Positions 34,263 through 43,061 of a stretch of 64,000 nt of DNA are shown piece after piece. Every line of letters begins with the position of its first letter. Positions within the stretch are counted from its first letter, which is position 1. Position numbers and translations under genes: made by a program. This DNA comes from SHVO01 sp041905525 (GTDB lineage: Bacteria > Pseudomonadota > Alphaproteobacteria > Rhodospirillales > Rhodospirillaceae). The notes under the pieces are model-generated. The model ran no database searches. It saw only the letters and a list, made by a program, of their open reading frames with translations, and was not told where the DNA came from. Where the stretch lies: NCBI GenBank assembly GCA_041905525.1, contig JAYRKY010000016.1:1-64000 (forward strand), in the 5' to 3' direction.

Positions 34263-35667
34263 GCCCGTCGTCATCGCCAATCTGGAAGATCAACAAAGGA
34301 TCGTGCTGGCCGTGAACGCCGCGGCCGCCGCGGATGGCCTCGCCCCCGGCCTTGCGCTGGCGCATGCCCGCGCCGTGCAACCCAATCTGGTCGCGCTTCC
34401 GGCGCAGCCGCTTGAGGATGCGCGCGCCCTGGAACGGTTGGCCGCGTGGTGTCTGCGCTATAGCCCACTCGTTTCCGCCTGCGCCCCGGACAGTATCTGG
34501 ATCGACGCGACCGGGGCGACCCATCTGTTCGGCGGCGAAGAGGAAATGCTGAAGATCATTCAATCCGCCATGACCGGGCACGGACTGACCGCGCGCGTGG
34601 CCATGGCCGCGAGCCCGGGTGCCGCCTGGGCGCTGGCGCACTTCGGTCCCTCCTCGCTTTGTGTCTCGGCGGCGCCTGCGGATTTGAACCCTCTGCCGGT
34701 CATGGCCCTTCGCATAGCGCTGGAGACGGGGCGCAGCCTGTGGCGTGTGGGCCTCAAGACCATCGCTGACGTGCGGCACGTGCCGCGCGCCACGCTGCCG
34801 CGCCGGTTCGGGAAAGATCTTCTGCTGCGGCTCGATCAAGCCTTGGGGCAAGCGCCCGAATCCATCGAGGCGGTGCTGCCACCCGCGGCCAAGCGCAAAC
34901 GTATCGTCTTCCCCGAACCGATCGGTACCGCGGAGGATTTGAAGCGCACCATCGGCCTGCTTGTGCCGCCCTTGTGCGCGGAGCTCGAAAAAAGTCAGGA
35001 AGGCGCGCGCAAACTGGACCTTCTGTTCTTCCGCACGGACAACAGAGTGGAGAGCATCCGCCTCGCGCTTGCGCGGCCCTCGCGCAACCCGGCGCATTTC
35101 ATCAAACTGCTCGGAGACAAAGTCGAAACGGTCGATCCCGGCTTCGGGATCGACACGGCGGTGCTGACCGCCTGGCGAACCGAGCCTTTGTTTCCGCACC
35201 AGATCGACGCCGAGAGCGGCATCCACGGCGCCGAAGATGTGTCCGATCTTGTGGACTCTCTCGCCAATCACGTCGGACCGCGCAACGTCTACCGCATCGC
35301 CTCGCACGCCAGCGACATTCCCGAGCGCGCGACGAAAGCCGCGCCGGCGGCGGAAACGCCGTGCGCCTCTTGGCCGGCGCATCTGCCCCGCCCCGTCCGC
35401 CTGTTCGCACCGCCGGAACCGGCGGAGGTCATGGCCTTGATGCCCGACCATCCCCCGGCGCGATTCACCTGGCGCGGTGAAGCCCGATTGATCAAGCGCG
35501 CGGACGGGCCGGAGCGGGTGTTCGGAGAATGGTGGCAGGATCCGCGTGAGGTTGCGGAAGTCCGCGATTATTTCCGCGTCGAGGACGAACATGGCGAACG
35601 CTTCTGGCTATACCGCGCGAGCCGCCTCGCCGAACAGCGTTGGTTTGTGCACGGGGTGTTCGCATGA
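34168..35667 (+). CDS. imuB: ImuB, catalytically degenerate Y-family polymerase
   Basis: The 499-residue protein has a Y-family polymerase-like N-terminus (MRRVICIFLPHWSMEARLRR), a conserved SIWIDATGATHLFGGEE near residue 110, and a helix-hairpin-helix-like region around TIADVRHVPRATLPRRFGKDLL. The usual catalytic acidic set is not evident, as is normal for ImuB, which acts as a hub binding the sliding clamp, ImuA and DnaE2. ATG 34168 is preferred because GGAAG lies 6-7 bases upstream; ATG 34153 would add five residues. It overlaps imuA by 95 bases. Confidence 0.92.
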   Translation: MRRVICIFLPHWSMEARLRRLNGETTDALSDKPVVIANLEDQQRIVLAVNAAAAADGLAPGLALAHARAVQPNLVALPAQPLEDARALERLAAWCLRYSPLVSACAPDSIWIDATGATHLFGGEEEMLKIIQSAMTGHGLTARVAMAASPGAAWALAHFGPSSLCVSAAPADLNPLPVMALRIALETGRSLWRVGLKTIADVRHVPRATLPRRFGKDLLLRLDQALGQAPESIEAVLPPAAKRKRIVFPEPIGTAEDLKRTIGLLVPPLCAELEKSQEGARKLDLLFFRTDNRVESIRLALARPSRNPAHFIKLLGDKVETVDPGFGIDTAVLTAWRTEPLFPHQIDAESGIHGAEDVSDLVDSLANHVGPRNVYRIASHASDIPERATKAAPAAETPCASWPAHLPRPVRLFAPPEPAEVMALMPDHPPARFTWRGEARLIKRADGPERVFGEWWQDPREVAEVRDYFRVEDEHGERFWLYRASRLAEQRWFVHGVFA

Positions 35668-35684
35668 GACACGGCGGTGGGGTT

Positions 35685-35736
35685 GGGGAGGGAGAAAGAG
35701 AAGAAAGGGAGAAAGAGGAAGAAAGAGAAGAGAAAA
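35685..35736 (+). other. 52-base uninterrupted purine tract
   Basis: Every base from 35685 to 35736 is A or G, in an imperfect GAAAGAG/GGAGAAA pattern. It fills most of the 82-base gap between imuB and dnaE2. Such tracts can form triplex DNA or resist pairing in RNA, and they carry many weak ribosome-binding sequences. It may affect how much DnaE2 is translated from the transcript. Confidence 0.7.
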
Positions 35737-35749
35737 CGCGAGAGCCGTC

Positions 35750-38700
35750 ATGAGTTATGTCGATCTTCAGGTGACAACCAATTATTCGTTCCTGCGCGGG
35801 GCGTCGTTTCCGCGCGAGATGGTGGCCGCGGCGGCGGCCTTGGGGCATGATACTGTCGCCATTGCCGACCGCAACACCTTGGCTGGCATCGTCAAGGCGT
35901 ACGATGCGGCGAAACAAGCCGGCGTAAAATTGGTGACGGGCTGCCGCCTCGATCTCATGAGCGGAGAGAGCCTTCTGTGCTATCCGCAAGACCGGGCGGC
36001 CTATAGCCGCCTCGTGCGCCTACTGACCGTCGGCAAGCGGCGGGCGGAAAAAGGCCAGTGTCATCTGACTTACGAGGATCTGCTAGAATACGGCGACGGT
36101 CAGCTTCTCATCGCCCTGGGCGACTACGCGAGCCCCGCCCTCAAAGGATTGCTGCAAAAATTGCGGAGCGATTTCAGGGGACGTTCGTTCCTGGCCCTGA
36201 CCCGCCGCTTCCGTCCCAACGAAGTCCAGCGCCTGTCGGATCTCGCCGGTCTTGCGGCGGAGTGCCGGATACAGACGGTCGCCACCAACGACGTACTTTA
36301 TCATGCCCCCGAGCGGCGCATGCTGCAGGATGTTCTCACCTGCATCCGCTTGGGGCGCAGCATCGACGAACTCGGTCACGAACGCGAGTGGTCCGCCGAC
36401 CGGCATTTCAAACCTCCGGCGGAAATGGCCCGCCTGTTCAAGCTGTATCCCGATGCTGTGGCGCGCACGGCGGAGATCGCAGCCCGCTGCACATTTTCAC
36501 TCGAGGATCTGAAATATCAGTATCCGGACGAGAACCTATTCCCCGGCTTGACGGCACAGGAGGGATTGGAGCGCGAAACTTGGAAAGGCGCAGCCGCGCG
36601 TTTCGCGGGCGATATCCCTCACAAGGTGCGCGAGAAGATCGCACACGAATTGAAGATCATCGCCGAGCTGAAATACGCGCCCTATTTCCTGACGGTATGG
36701 CGCATCGTTCAATACGCCCGCTCGATTGGAATCCTATGCCAGGGCCGCGGCAGCGCCGCCAACTCGGCTGTGTGTTATTGCCTGGGCATCACGGAGATCA
36801 ACCCCATCCACCGCACCTTGTTGTTTGAGCGGTTCGTGAGCGCGAGCCGCAACGAGCCGCCGGACATCGACGTGGATTTCGAGCATGAAAGGCGCGAGGA
36901 GGTGATTCAGTGGATCTATAAAACATATGGCCGCGAACGCGCGGCTCTGACGGCGACGGTGATTCATTATCGTTCGCGCCGGGCCGTGCGCGAGGTCGCT
37001 AAAGCTCTGGGACTGCCGGAAGACACGGCGGCCGTACTGGCGAAGTCGGTGTGGGGTTGGAGTCAGGATGGAATCCCGGAATCGCAGGCGCGCAACCTGG
37101 GGCTCGACCCTACCGACTGGCGCCTCAAGCTGCTTCTTCAGCTGTCCGAGGAAGTCACCGGCTTTCCGCGTCACCTGTCGCAGCATCCCGGCGGTTTTGT
37201 GATCACCCAGGAGCGCCTGGACGACCTGGTGCCGATTGAAAACGCGACGATGGAGGACCGCACGGTCATCGAATGGGACAAAGACGACATCGAAGTTCTG
37301 TCGATGATGAAAGTGGATATTCTCGGCCTCGGCATGCTGGGCTGCCTGCGACGCGCGTTCGATCTGCTGCGCGATCACAAAGGCTTGGATTACACCGTCG
37401 ATACGCTGCCGAAGGAAGACCCGGCCGTGTACGACATGCTGTGCAAGGCCGACAGCGTCGGCGTCTTCCAGGTCGAAAGCCGCGCGCAGATGAGCATGTT
37501 GCCGCGCCTGCGCCCGCGCCGCCTCAACGACCTGGTGATCGAAGTGGCGATCGTTCGTCCCGGTCCGATCCAAGGCGATATGGTGCATCCCTATCTGCGG
37601 CGGCGCGAAGGCAAGGAGAAGCCGACCTACTACAAAGAGGAATTGCGGGAGGTACTGAAGAGCACATTGGGCGTTCCGCTGTTTCAGGAACAGGCGATGC
37701 AGATCGCCATCGTGGCGGCAGGGTTTTCAGCAAACGAAGCCGATCAGCTGCGGCGGGCGATGGCGACTTTCCGCAACGACGGGAACATCCATGTATTCCG
37801 GGAAAAATTCATCGGCGGGATGGTAAAAAACGGATACCCGCTGGACTTCGCCAATCGCTGTTTCAGCCAGATCGAAGGCTTCGGCACCTACGGTTTTCCG
37901 GAAAGCCACGCGGCTTCCTTCGCATTGCTGGTGTATGCCTCCGCCTACATCAAGTGCCGCCATCCTGAAGTTTTTTTGTGCGCGATTTTGAACGCGCAGC
38001 CGATGGGATTCTATGCGCCGGCGCAATTGATTCGCGACGCCGTGGACCATGATGTGAGGGTGCTGCCCATCGACATCAACGCCAGCCGGTGGGACTGCAT
38101 TTTGGAGCGGCAGGACCAGGATGTCTTCGCGGTGCGCCTGGGCTTTCGCATGATCTCGGGCGCGGCCAACCAGGCGATGGCGAAACTGGCCTGTCCCGAA
38201 ACCCCGTACACCAGCATCGAGGATGTCTGGCGACGAACCGGCACGCCCGTGGCGCAACTGGAAAAACTGGCGGAAGCCGATGTCTTCGCCAGCCTGGGAT
38301 ATAGCCGTCGCGACGCCCTGTGGACCGTGAAGTCGCTGAGCGACAAGCCGTTGCCGTTATTCGCGGCCGCCGACCAGGCGGAGGGGTTCGAACGCCCCGA
38401 GATTGTGGAAGAGCCCGTCGCCTTGCGCGGGCTCACGGCGGCGGGAGAAGTGGTCGAAGATTATTCCACGATGGCTTTTTCCCTGCGCGCGCATCCCCTG
38501 GCGTTCCTGCGCGGCGAACTCACGCGTCAACGCTGGCGGTCGATGGCGGACTTAAAGCGCCTCAAGGATGGCGATCGGGTCAGGATCGCGGGGCTGGTGC
38601 TGGTGCGCCAGCGCCCGGGGACCGCCAGCGGCATTGTTTTCATCACCCTTGAGGATGAAACCGGCGTCGGCAATCTCGTGGTCTGGTCGGCGAAGTTCGA

Positions 38701-38929
38701 CCAATACCGCAGCACTATCATGACCGCCGATCTGCTGGCCTGCGCCGGCCGCGTGCAACGCGAGGGCGATATCATCCATGTGGTGGCCGACAGCCTCTAT
38801 AGTCTCAACGACATGCTGTCGGGCATCAGCAAAGACGGCGTGGATGTAACCATCACCGCCTCCGAGACATATGGAACACTCACCGCCGATCCGCGCGGGA
38901 TGCAGTTCCACAGTCATGATTTCCATTAG
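35750..38929 (+). CDS. dnaE2: DnaE2 (ImuC), error-prone DNA polymerase III alpha subunit
   Basis: The 1059-residue C-family polymerase has an N-terminal PHP domain (VTTNYSFLRGASFPREMV), polymerase palm segments CQGRGSAANSAVCYCLGI and PPDIDVDFEHERREEV with the catalytic Asp pair, a fingers/thumb region with FQEQAMQIAIVAAGFS, and a C-terminal OB domain. The length is typical of DnaE2 and shorter than DnaE1. It performs mutagenic bypass with ImuA and ImuB. The ATG at 35750 has only GAGAG upstream. The stop is close to the 3' end of a minus-strand frame downstream of udgX. Confidence 0.95.
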   Translation: MSYVDLQVTTNYSFLRGASFPREMVAAAAALGHDTVAIADRNTLAGIVKAYDAAKQAGVKLVTGCRLDLMSGESLLCYPQDRAAYSRLVRLLTVGKRRAEKGQCHLTYEDLLEYGDGQLLIALGDYASPALKGLLQKLRSDFRGRSFLALTRRFRPNEVQRLSDLAGLAAECRIQTVATNDVLYHAPERRMLQDVLTCIRLGRSIDELGHEREWSADRHFKPPAEMARLFKLYPDAVARTAEIAARCTFSLEDLKYQYPDENLFPGLTAQEGLERETWKGAAARFAGDIPHKVREKIAHELKIIAELKYAPYFLTVWRIVQYARSIGILCQGRGSAANSAVCYCLGITEINPIHRTLLFERFVSASRNEPPDIDVDFEHERREEVIQWIYKTYGRERAALTATVIHYRSRRAVREVAKALGLPEDTAAVLAKSVWGWSQDGIPESQARNLGLDPTDWRLKLLLQLSEEVTGFPRHLSQHPGGFVITQERLDDLVPIENATMEDRTVIEWDKDDIEVLSMMKVDILGLGMLGCLRRAFDLLRDHKGLDYTVDTLPKEDPAVYDMLCKADSVGVFQVESRAQMSMLPRLRPRRLNDLVIEVAIVRPGPIQGDMVHPYLRRREGKEKPTYYKEELREVLKSTLGVPLFQEQAMQIAIVAAGFSANEADQLRRAMATFRNDGNIHVFREKFIGGMVKNGYPLDFANRCFSQIEGFGTYGFPESHAASFALLVYASAYIKCRHPEVFLCAILNAQPMGFYAPAQLIRDAVDHDVRVLPIDINASRWDCILERQDQDVFAVRLGFRMISGAANQAMAKLACPETPYTSIEDVWRRTGTPVAQLEKLAEADVFASLGYSRRDALWTVKSLSDKPLPLFAAADQAEGFERPEIVEEPVALRGLTAAGEVVEDYSTMAFSLRAHPLAFLRGELTRQRWRSMADLKRLKDGDRVRIAGLVLVRQRPGTASGIVFITLEDETGVGNLVVWSAKFDQYRSTIMTADLLACAGRVQREGDIIHVVADSLYSLNDMLSGISKDGVDVTITASETYGTLTADPRGMQFHSHDFH

Positions 38930-39036
38930 GTCGATTTAGACACTATGCCCTCAAACCAAGGCACAATGCGCGCCATATCGAAATGGCCGGCTTCAAACAT
39001 GCGAATCATATCGCGATGAACCTCATCCGACGGCAT
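38926..39036 (-). CDS. Possible 36-residue peptide downstream of udgX
   Basis: A 36-residue frame (beginning MPSDEVHRDMIRMFEAGHFD) starts inside the last codons of udgX, overlapping by 14 bases, and ends on a TAA that overlaps the dnaE2 stop. Its third codon positions are less GC-rich than those of the neighbouring genes, so coding is doubtful. If real it would be translationally coupled to udgX. I recognise no family. Confidence 0.25.
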   Translation of the reverse strand: MPSDEVHRDMIRMFEAGHFDMARIVPWFEGIVSKST

Positions 39037-39655
39037 GTTTCAATACCTTCAGATCTTTCACGAACGCTCTGTAAGCGGCGGCCTTCGCAAGCTTATCTGG
39101 AATACGCAGCAGCGCGGAGGGATGGGTGGTTACGACCGCGGTCGCGCCGCTTTCCAACGCGATTGCGCGTCCACGCAGCTTCGCGATGGTCCCGGCCTTG
39201 CCGAGCACCGCTGTCAAAGCGGTGGCCCCCAAGACAAGGACCAGCTTGGGCTGGATGAGCTCGAGTTCCTTTTTCAGCCACGGATAACAGGCCTTAATCT
39301 CGGTCGCGCCCGGCTTCGCATGAATGCGCCGCTTTCCCCGTGCCTCGAACTTGAAATGTTTCACCGCATTTGTGACGTAGGCCTTATCGATATCGAGGCC
39401 CGCCTCCTCCATGGCCGTCCGGAGCATGGCGCCCGCCGGACCCACAAATGGTTTCCCCGCGAGATCCTCCTTATCGCCCGGCTGCTCGCCCACAATCACG
39501 ATCTTGGCCCGCGTGGGTCCATCGCCGAACACGGTTTGGGTTGCGTTTCGCCAGAGCGGACAGGCCCGGCATCGCAAAGCCGCGGCCCGCTCCTCCGGAA
39601 TGCTATCGAGATCCGGGAGCAGTGCGTCGCGCGCTTCCCGGGTGAGCGCGCGCAC
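39023..39655 (-). CDS. udgX: UdgX-type uracil-DNA glycosylase
   Basis: The 210-residue protein belongs to the family 4 uracil-DNA glycosylase fold. It shows the UdgX hallmarks: GEQPGDKED at residues 56-64 and the KRRIH loop at 108-112, whose His forms a covalent bond with the abasic site in characterised UdgX. Cys29, Cys32 and Cys123 fit iron-sulfur ligands, and the late active-site His lies in VTTHPSALLR. GTG 39655 is chosen as start because it lies 2 bases after the ligD stop and gives the family length. It is cotranscribed with ligD. Confidence 0.88.
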   Translation of the reverse strand: MRALTREARDALLPDLDSIPEERAAALRCRACPLWRNATQTVFGDGPTRAKIVIVGEQPGDKEDLAGKPFVGPAGAMLRTAMEEAGLDIDKAYVTNAVKHFKFEARGKRRIHAKPGATEIKACYPWLKKELELIQPKLVLVLGATALTAVLGKAGTIAKLRGRAIALESGATAVVTTHPSALLRIPDKLAKAAAYRAFVKDLKVLKHAVG

Positions 39656-39657
39656 GG

Positions 39658-41568
39658 CTAATGGGCCATCAGGGATTTGAGAGTCTTCTTCGTGATGCTT
39701 TGCTTGGTGGTCAGCATCGCCTTCCAAGGATCCTTGAAGCGTTTGGTGACGCGGGCGATTACCTTGTCCAGCGTGAAGTCCTGCGGGGTCACGCCGGCTT
39801 CAAGCTCGGCCCAGGAAATAGGCGTTGCGATGAGCGCCCCCGGCCGCGCGCGGGTGGAATAGGGTGCAATGGCGGTGGCGCCGCGTCCATTGCGGAGATA
39901 GTCCACGAAGATCTTTCCCTCGCGCTTCTTCTTGGACATGTTGATCAGATACATATCCGGATCGGTCGCGGCGAACCGGTCGGCGACGACGCGCGTGAAC
40001 TCCTTCACCGCGTCCCACTCCATCAGGGGCTTGAACGGCACCACTACATGGAGTCCTTTACCACCGGTGGTTTTCACAAAGCTCTCAAGCCCGAGGTCCT
40101 TCAGGAAGGCCCGCATGTCCTGGGCCGCCGTGACCACCTTCGGCCATTTGACGGCGGGGTCTGGATCGAAGTCGAACACCACCATGTCGGGCTGTTCGAG
40201 TTTTTTGTAGTGGCTGCCCCAGCAATGGATTTCGAGCACGCCGCGTTGGACAAGCGAAACGAGTCCCTCGGCGGAATCGATCAGCAGCACGGTGTCATTA
40301 TGTCCGCCGCCTTGCGGGAGTTCGCGGATGGCCTCAGGCAACCCCGCGCCCGCGTGTTTCTGGAAAAAGCAGGCGGGGCCGACGCCGTCGGGACAGCGCA
40401 CGAGGGCCAGAGGGCGGTCCGCCACATGGGGCAGCATTGCGTCCGCGACCGCTTCGTAATATTCGGCGACCTGAAGCTTGGTGATCCCCTGATCCGGAAA
40501 GATCGCGCGCTCGGGATGGGAAATGCCGATGCCGAGAACTTCGGGCCGCGCCTCCCCCTTCTTGCGTCCCGCCGCCGGACGCGCAGTCTTCTTTTTGGAC
40601 GGCTTCGCGAGTGCTGTTTCCACGGCTTCCACCTTCTCCGGTTTAACGTCTTTGGGCGCCTTGTCCTCACGCAGGCCCTGGAAGGCCGCGTGCCGTAAAA
40701 TCCGATCGGACGTCCACGCCGAGAACTCGACTTCGGCCACCAACTTGGGATCGACCCACACGGCCCCGCGCCGGGCATCGGTCGGCATCTTTTCGAACGA
40801 TGATGCGGAGCGCTTCAACTTCGAAAGGCGGCGGAAGAGCTCGCCCGCCATCGCGTTGGTGTATCCGGTGCCCACCTTCCCCACGTAGACAAGCTTGCCA
40901 TCGACATACTCGCCCATGAGCAGGGCGCCGATGGCTGTGTCCGAGACGGTGGACAGCATGAAGCCGCCGATGACGAACTCCTGGCGTTCAACGACTTTGA
41001 TCTTGAGCCAGCTGCGCGTGCGCCCTGAGACATAGGGCGCTTCGGCCTGCTTCGAGATAATCCCTTCGACCCGCATGTCGGCTGCGGCGCGAAAGAACCG
41101 CGCGCCATCGCCGATCTGATGGTCGCTGTAGATGAGGCGCTGCGCCCCTGCGGCCGCAAGCACATCATGCAAGCGTTGCTTCCGCTCGACCAGCGGGAGG
41201 GTACGCAAATCCTCGCCGTCCAAAAAAAGAAGGTCGAAGAGATAAAAAACCAACCGGCCGCTTCCGCTGGTGAACCAGTTCTGCAATCCGGAAAAGTCAC
41301 TTCGGCCGTTCTCGCCGAGAACCACGGCCTCGCCATCGAGATATCCGTTCTGGATCTCGAGCTCCTCCAACTCCTTTACCAGCGGCGCGAACTTATCGGT
41401 CCACTCCTGGCCGCGGCGGGTGAGGAGCACCGCCTTGCCCGCATCAATCCGCGCATGCAGGCGGTAGCCGTCGAACTTGATTTCGTGCAGCCAGTCGGCG
41501 CCGCCGGGCGCCTTGTCGACGCGGGTGGCTAGTTGAGGCTCAACGAAGCGAGGCGGCGCTTTGAAGTT
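39658..41568 (-). CDS. ligD: LigD, ligase and polymerase domains (3' part of frameshifted gene)
   Basis: The frame runs 636 residues from the A9 tract, opening with APPRFVEPQLATRVDKAPGG. The ligase active-site Lys is in HEIKFDGYR about 31 residues in, followed by an OB domain, a Lys/Ala linker, then the primase-polymerase domain with HPERAIFPDQGITKLQ, the metal-binding DFDPDP and VKTTGGKGLHVVVP. There is no start codon before the catalytic Lys, so this part cannot be a functional gene alone. It must join the upstream PE-domain frame by a -1 shift. LigD repairs double-strand breaks with Ku; no ku gene is in the window. Confidence 0.88.
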   Translation of the reverse strand, partial: NFKAPPRFVEPQLATRVDKAPGGADWLHEIKFDGYRLHARIDAGKAVLLTRRGQEWTDKFAPLVKELEELEIQNGYLDGEAVVLGENGRSDFSGLQNWFTSGSGRLVFYLFDLLFLDGEDLRTLPLVERKQRLHDVLAAAGAQRLIYSDHQIGDGARFFRAAADMRVEGIISKQAEAPYVSGRTRSWLKIKVVERQEFVIGGFMLSTVSDTAIGALLMGEYVDGKLVYVGKVGTGYTNAMAGELFRRLSKLKRSASSFEKMPTDARRGAVWVDPKLVAEVEFSAWTSDRILRHAAFQGLREDKAPKDVKPEKVEAVETALAKPSKKKTARPAAGRKKGEARPEVLGIGISHPERAIFPDQGITKLQVAEYYEAVADAMLPHVADRPLALVRCPDGVGPACFFQKHAGAGLPEAIRELPQGGGHNDTVLLIDSAEGLVSLVQRGVLEIHCWGSHYKKLEQPDMVVFDFDPDPAVKWPKVVTAAQDMRAFLKDLGLESFVKTTGGKGLHVVVPFKPLMEWDAVKEFTRVVADRFAATDPDMYLINMSKKKREGKIFVDYLRNGRGATAIAPYSTRARPGALIATPISWAELEAGVTPQDFTLDKVIARVTKRFKDPWKAMLTTKQSITKKTLKSLMAH

Positions 41569-42368
41569 TTTTTTTGAGCCATCTTGGGCGCGGCCTTTTT
41601 CGCCCCGGCCTTTTTCACCGGCGACTTCTTCACCGGCAACTTCTTCAACGGCGACTTTTTCATTAGCGTTTCCGTGGCCGCCAGCTCTTGACCCCGCCGG
41701 TCCGGGGCATGGTCCGCCTTTCGGGCACGGTCGGAGATCCAGACATCCTTGATACTCTCGGCGATCTTCTCCATGTCCCGGCCAGTCTTTACGCTGGTGT
41801 CCTTCGCCAGCAGCGCATCCGGCTCGCCCGGTTGCGCGTAATCATCCTTGTCCTTGATCAGAAGCCAGGCCGGATTGCGTTCGTTGGGCTTGGGCTTCAT
41901 TCGCACGAGGGCCCATTGTCCCTGCATCTTGTCGCCGTGGAGGATGAACTTCATACGCCCGGCGCGGTAGGTTTCGCGCGCGTCGCCGATGGGCTCCCAG
42001 GTGCCGCGGTCCCACAGCATGACGGTGCCGCCGCCGTATTGCCCCTTCGGAATGATGCCTTCGAATCCGCCATAGGCGAGCGGATGGTCCTCGGTCTGCA
42101 TGGCGAGACGCTTAACGGCCGGGTCGACGCTCGGACCCTTCGCGACCGCCCAACTCAGCAGTACGCCATCCATCTCGAGACGAAAGTCGTAGTGGAGATG
42201 ACTGGTGGCGTGCTTTTGCACGACGAACGAATGTCCCTTGCCGCCGACCTTCTCACGACCGCTGGGCTCGGCGGTCTGCGTGAAGTCGCGCATCCGCTGG
42301 TATTTCTTGAGCGCCGTGGCGGCGGTATTCCGCCGCGGCTTCGGGGCGGACTTCGTTTTGGTCGCCAT
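41529..42368 (-). CDS. ligD: LigD, 3'-phosphoesterase domain (5' part of frameshifted gene)
   Basis: The 279-residue frame starts MATKTKSAPKPRRNTAATAL and contains the PE domain (residues about 40-200), with QKHATSHLHYDFRLEMDG and IPKGQYGGGTVMLWDRG as the His/Asp metal motifs. A Lys-rich linker follows. It ends after the A9 tract with a short wrong-frame tail (RRLASLSLN) over the place where the other frame reads the canonical ligase start. Translated through the shift, the whole protein would be 903 residues in PE-LIG-POL order, the normal alphaproteobacterial layout. On its own it could be a free phosphoesterase. Confidence 0.87.
   Translation of the reverse strand: MATKTKSAPKPRRNTAATALKKYQRMRDFTQTAEPSGREKVGGKGHSFVVQKHATSHLHYDFRLEMDGVLLSWAVAKGPSVDPAVKRLAMQTEDHPLAYGGFEGIIPKGQYGGGTVMLWDRGTWEPIGDARETYRAGRMKFILHGDKMQGQWALVRMKPKPNERNPAWLLIKDKDDYAQPGEPDALLAKDTSVKTGRDMEKIAESIKDVWISDRARKADHAPDRRGQELAATETLMKKSPLKKLPVKKSPVKKAGAKKAAPKMAQKKTSKRRLASLSLN
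41567..41575 (-). other. A9 homopolymer at the ligD frame break
   Basis: Nine consecutive A on the coding strand (T on the plus strand) mark the exact point where the PE frame and the ligase frame meet. A -1 slip in the tract, reading AAA then AAC TTC AAA GCG, restores a continuous LigD. One extra A in the DNA would do the same. Confidence 0.85.
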
Positions 42369-42463
42369 TCCAAACCCGCATTGAATCGCGCGCGGCGGAC
42401 GCCGCACACGACAGACATAACGGATGGTCCTTACCTAGGTTCCGCGCACGCGGAGTCCAGGCG

Positions 42464-42766
42464 TCAGGTGGGGCGTGCCGGCTCGTCGCAAAGGCTGACC
42501 ACTTCCTTCAACGCGCCCTGCAGGACTTGCACGCTTGGCGGCTTCTCAATCGGCCAGGACATGTCGATGTCGGCGTACTGACGCTGCGCATACTGCCGGA
42601 TGGCGCCGGCATCGAGACTTCCGGCGGTGCGCCGCGCGCGTTCCTCGGCCCAAATCCGGCGAATGGCCAACGGCAGCGGACCCGCGGGCGCGGTCCCGCT
42701 GATGTAGTCCGTCACCAGACCATGAATCTTCACCAAGAAAGCCTGCGCAGCTTCGTTCCGGTCCAT
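42464..42766 (-). CDS. Hypothetical protein, 100 residues
   Basis: The small cytoplasmic protein begins MDRNEAAQAFLVKIHGLVTD and has no signal peptide, membrane helix or motif I recognise; it is mostly helical and charged. The ATG at 42766 was preferred over an in-frame GTG-type extension because the sequence after it is more conserved-looking, though its ribosome site is weak. It is upstream of ligD on the same strand with a 95-base gap, so cotranscription is possible. Confidence 0.55.
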   Translation of the reverse strand: MDRNEAAQAFLVKIHGLVTDYISGTAPAGPLPLAIRRIWAEERARRTAGSLDAGAIRQYAQRQYADIDMSWPIEKPPSVQVLQGALKEVVSLCDEPARPT

Positions 42767-42884
42767 TGCCCCAGCCCCAACAGTTGCGACTCGCAATCAT
42801 AAAGCGATTGCACTCTGGGAAGCAACATTTGAGGGAGGCCCGCCGTTGCATTGGCCGAGGCTCGGCAACGCAAGGATGGTCCCG

Positions 42885-43028
42885 ATGACTAATATCGTTC
42901 TTATTCAGCCGCTTGTGGCGCTTATCGCGGGAATCCTGATCCTGATCGTTCCACGATTGCTGAACTACGTGGTGGCGCTCTATCTGATCATTATCGGCGT
43001 GCTGGGACTGGCCGCAGGATGGGCCTAG
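42885..43028 (+). CDS. DUF3096 small membrane protein
   Basis: The 47-residue protein is made of two hydrophobic segments (NIVLIQPLVALIAGILILIV and YVVALYLIIIGVLGLAAGW) joined by PRLLN, matching DUF3096. AAGGA lies 9 bases before the ATG at 42885; an ATG at 42876 is possible. The function is unknown. It stands alone on the plus strand. Confidence 0.82.
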   Translation: MTNIVLIQPLVALIAGILILIVPRLLNYVVALYLIIIGVLGLAAGWA

Positions 43029-43029
43029 C

Positions 43030-43052
43030 CCCCCGGACGCGCAGGACGGGGG
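43030..43052 (+). terminator. Weak terminator after the DUF3096 gene
   Basis: A 6-base GC stem (CCCCCG at 43030-43035 and CGGGGG at 43047-43052) is followed within 10 bases by TTTATTT. It could end transcription of the DUF3096 gene before the convergent mccA. The stem is short, so the call is weak. Confidence 0.3.
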
Positions 43053-43061
43053 CCGGACGGT

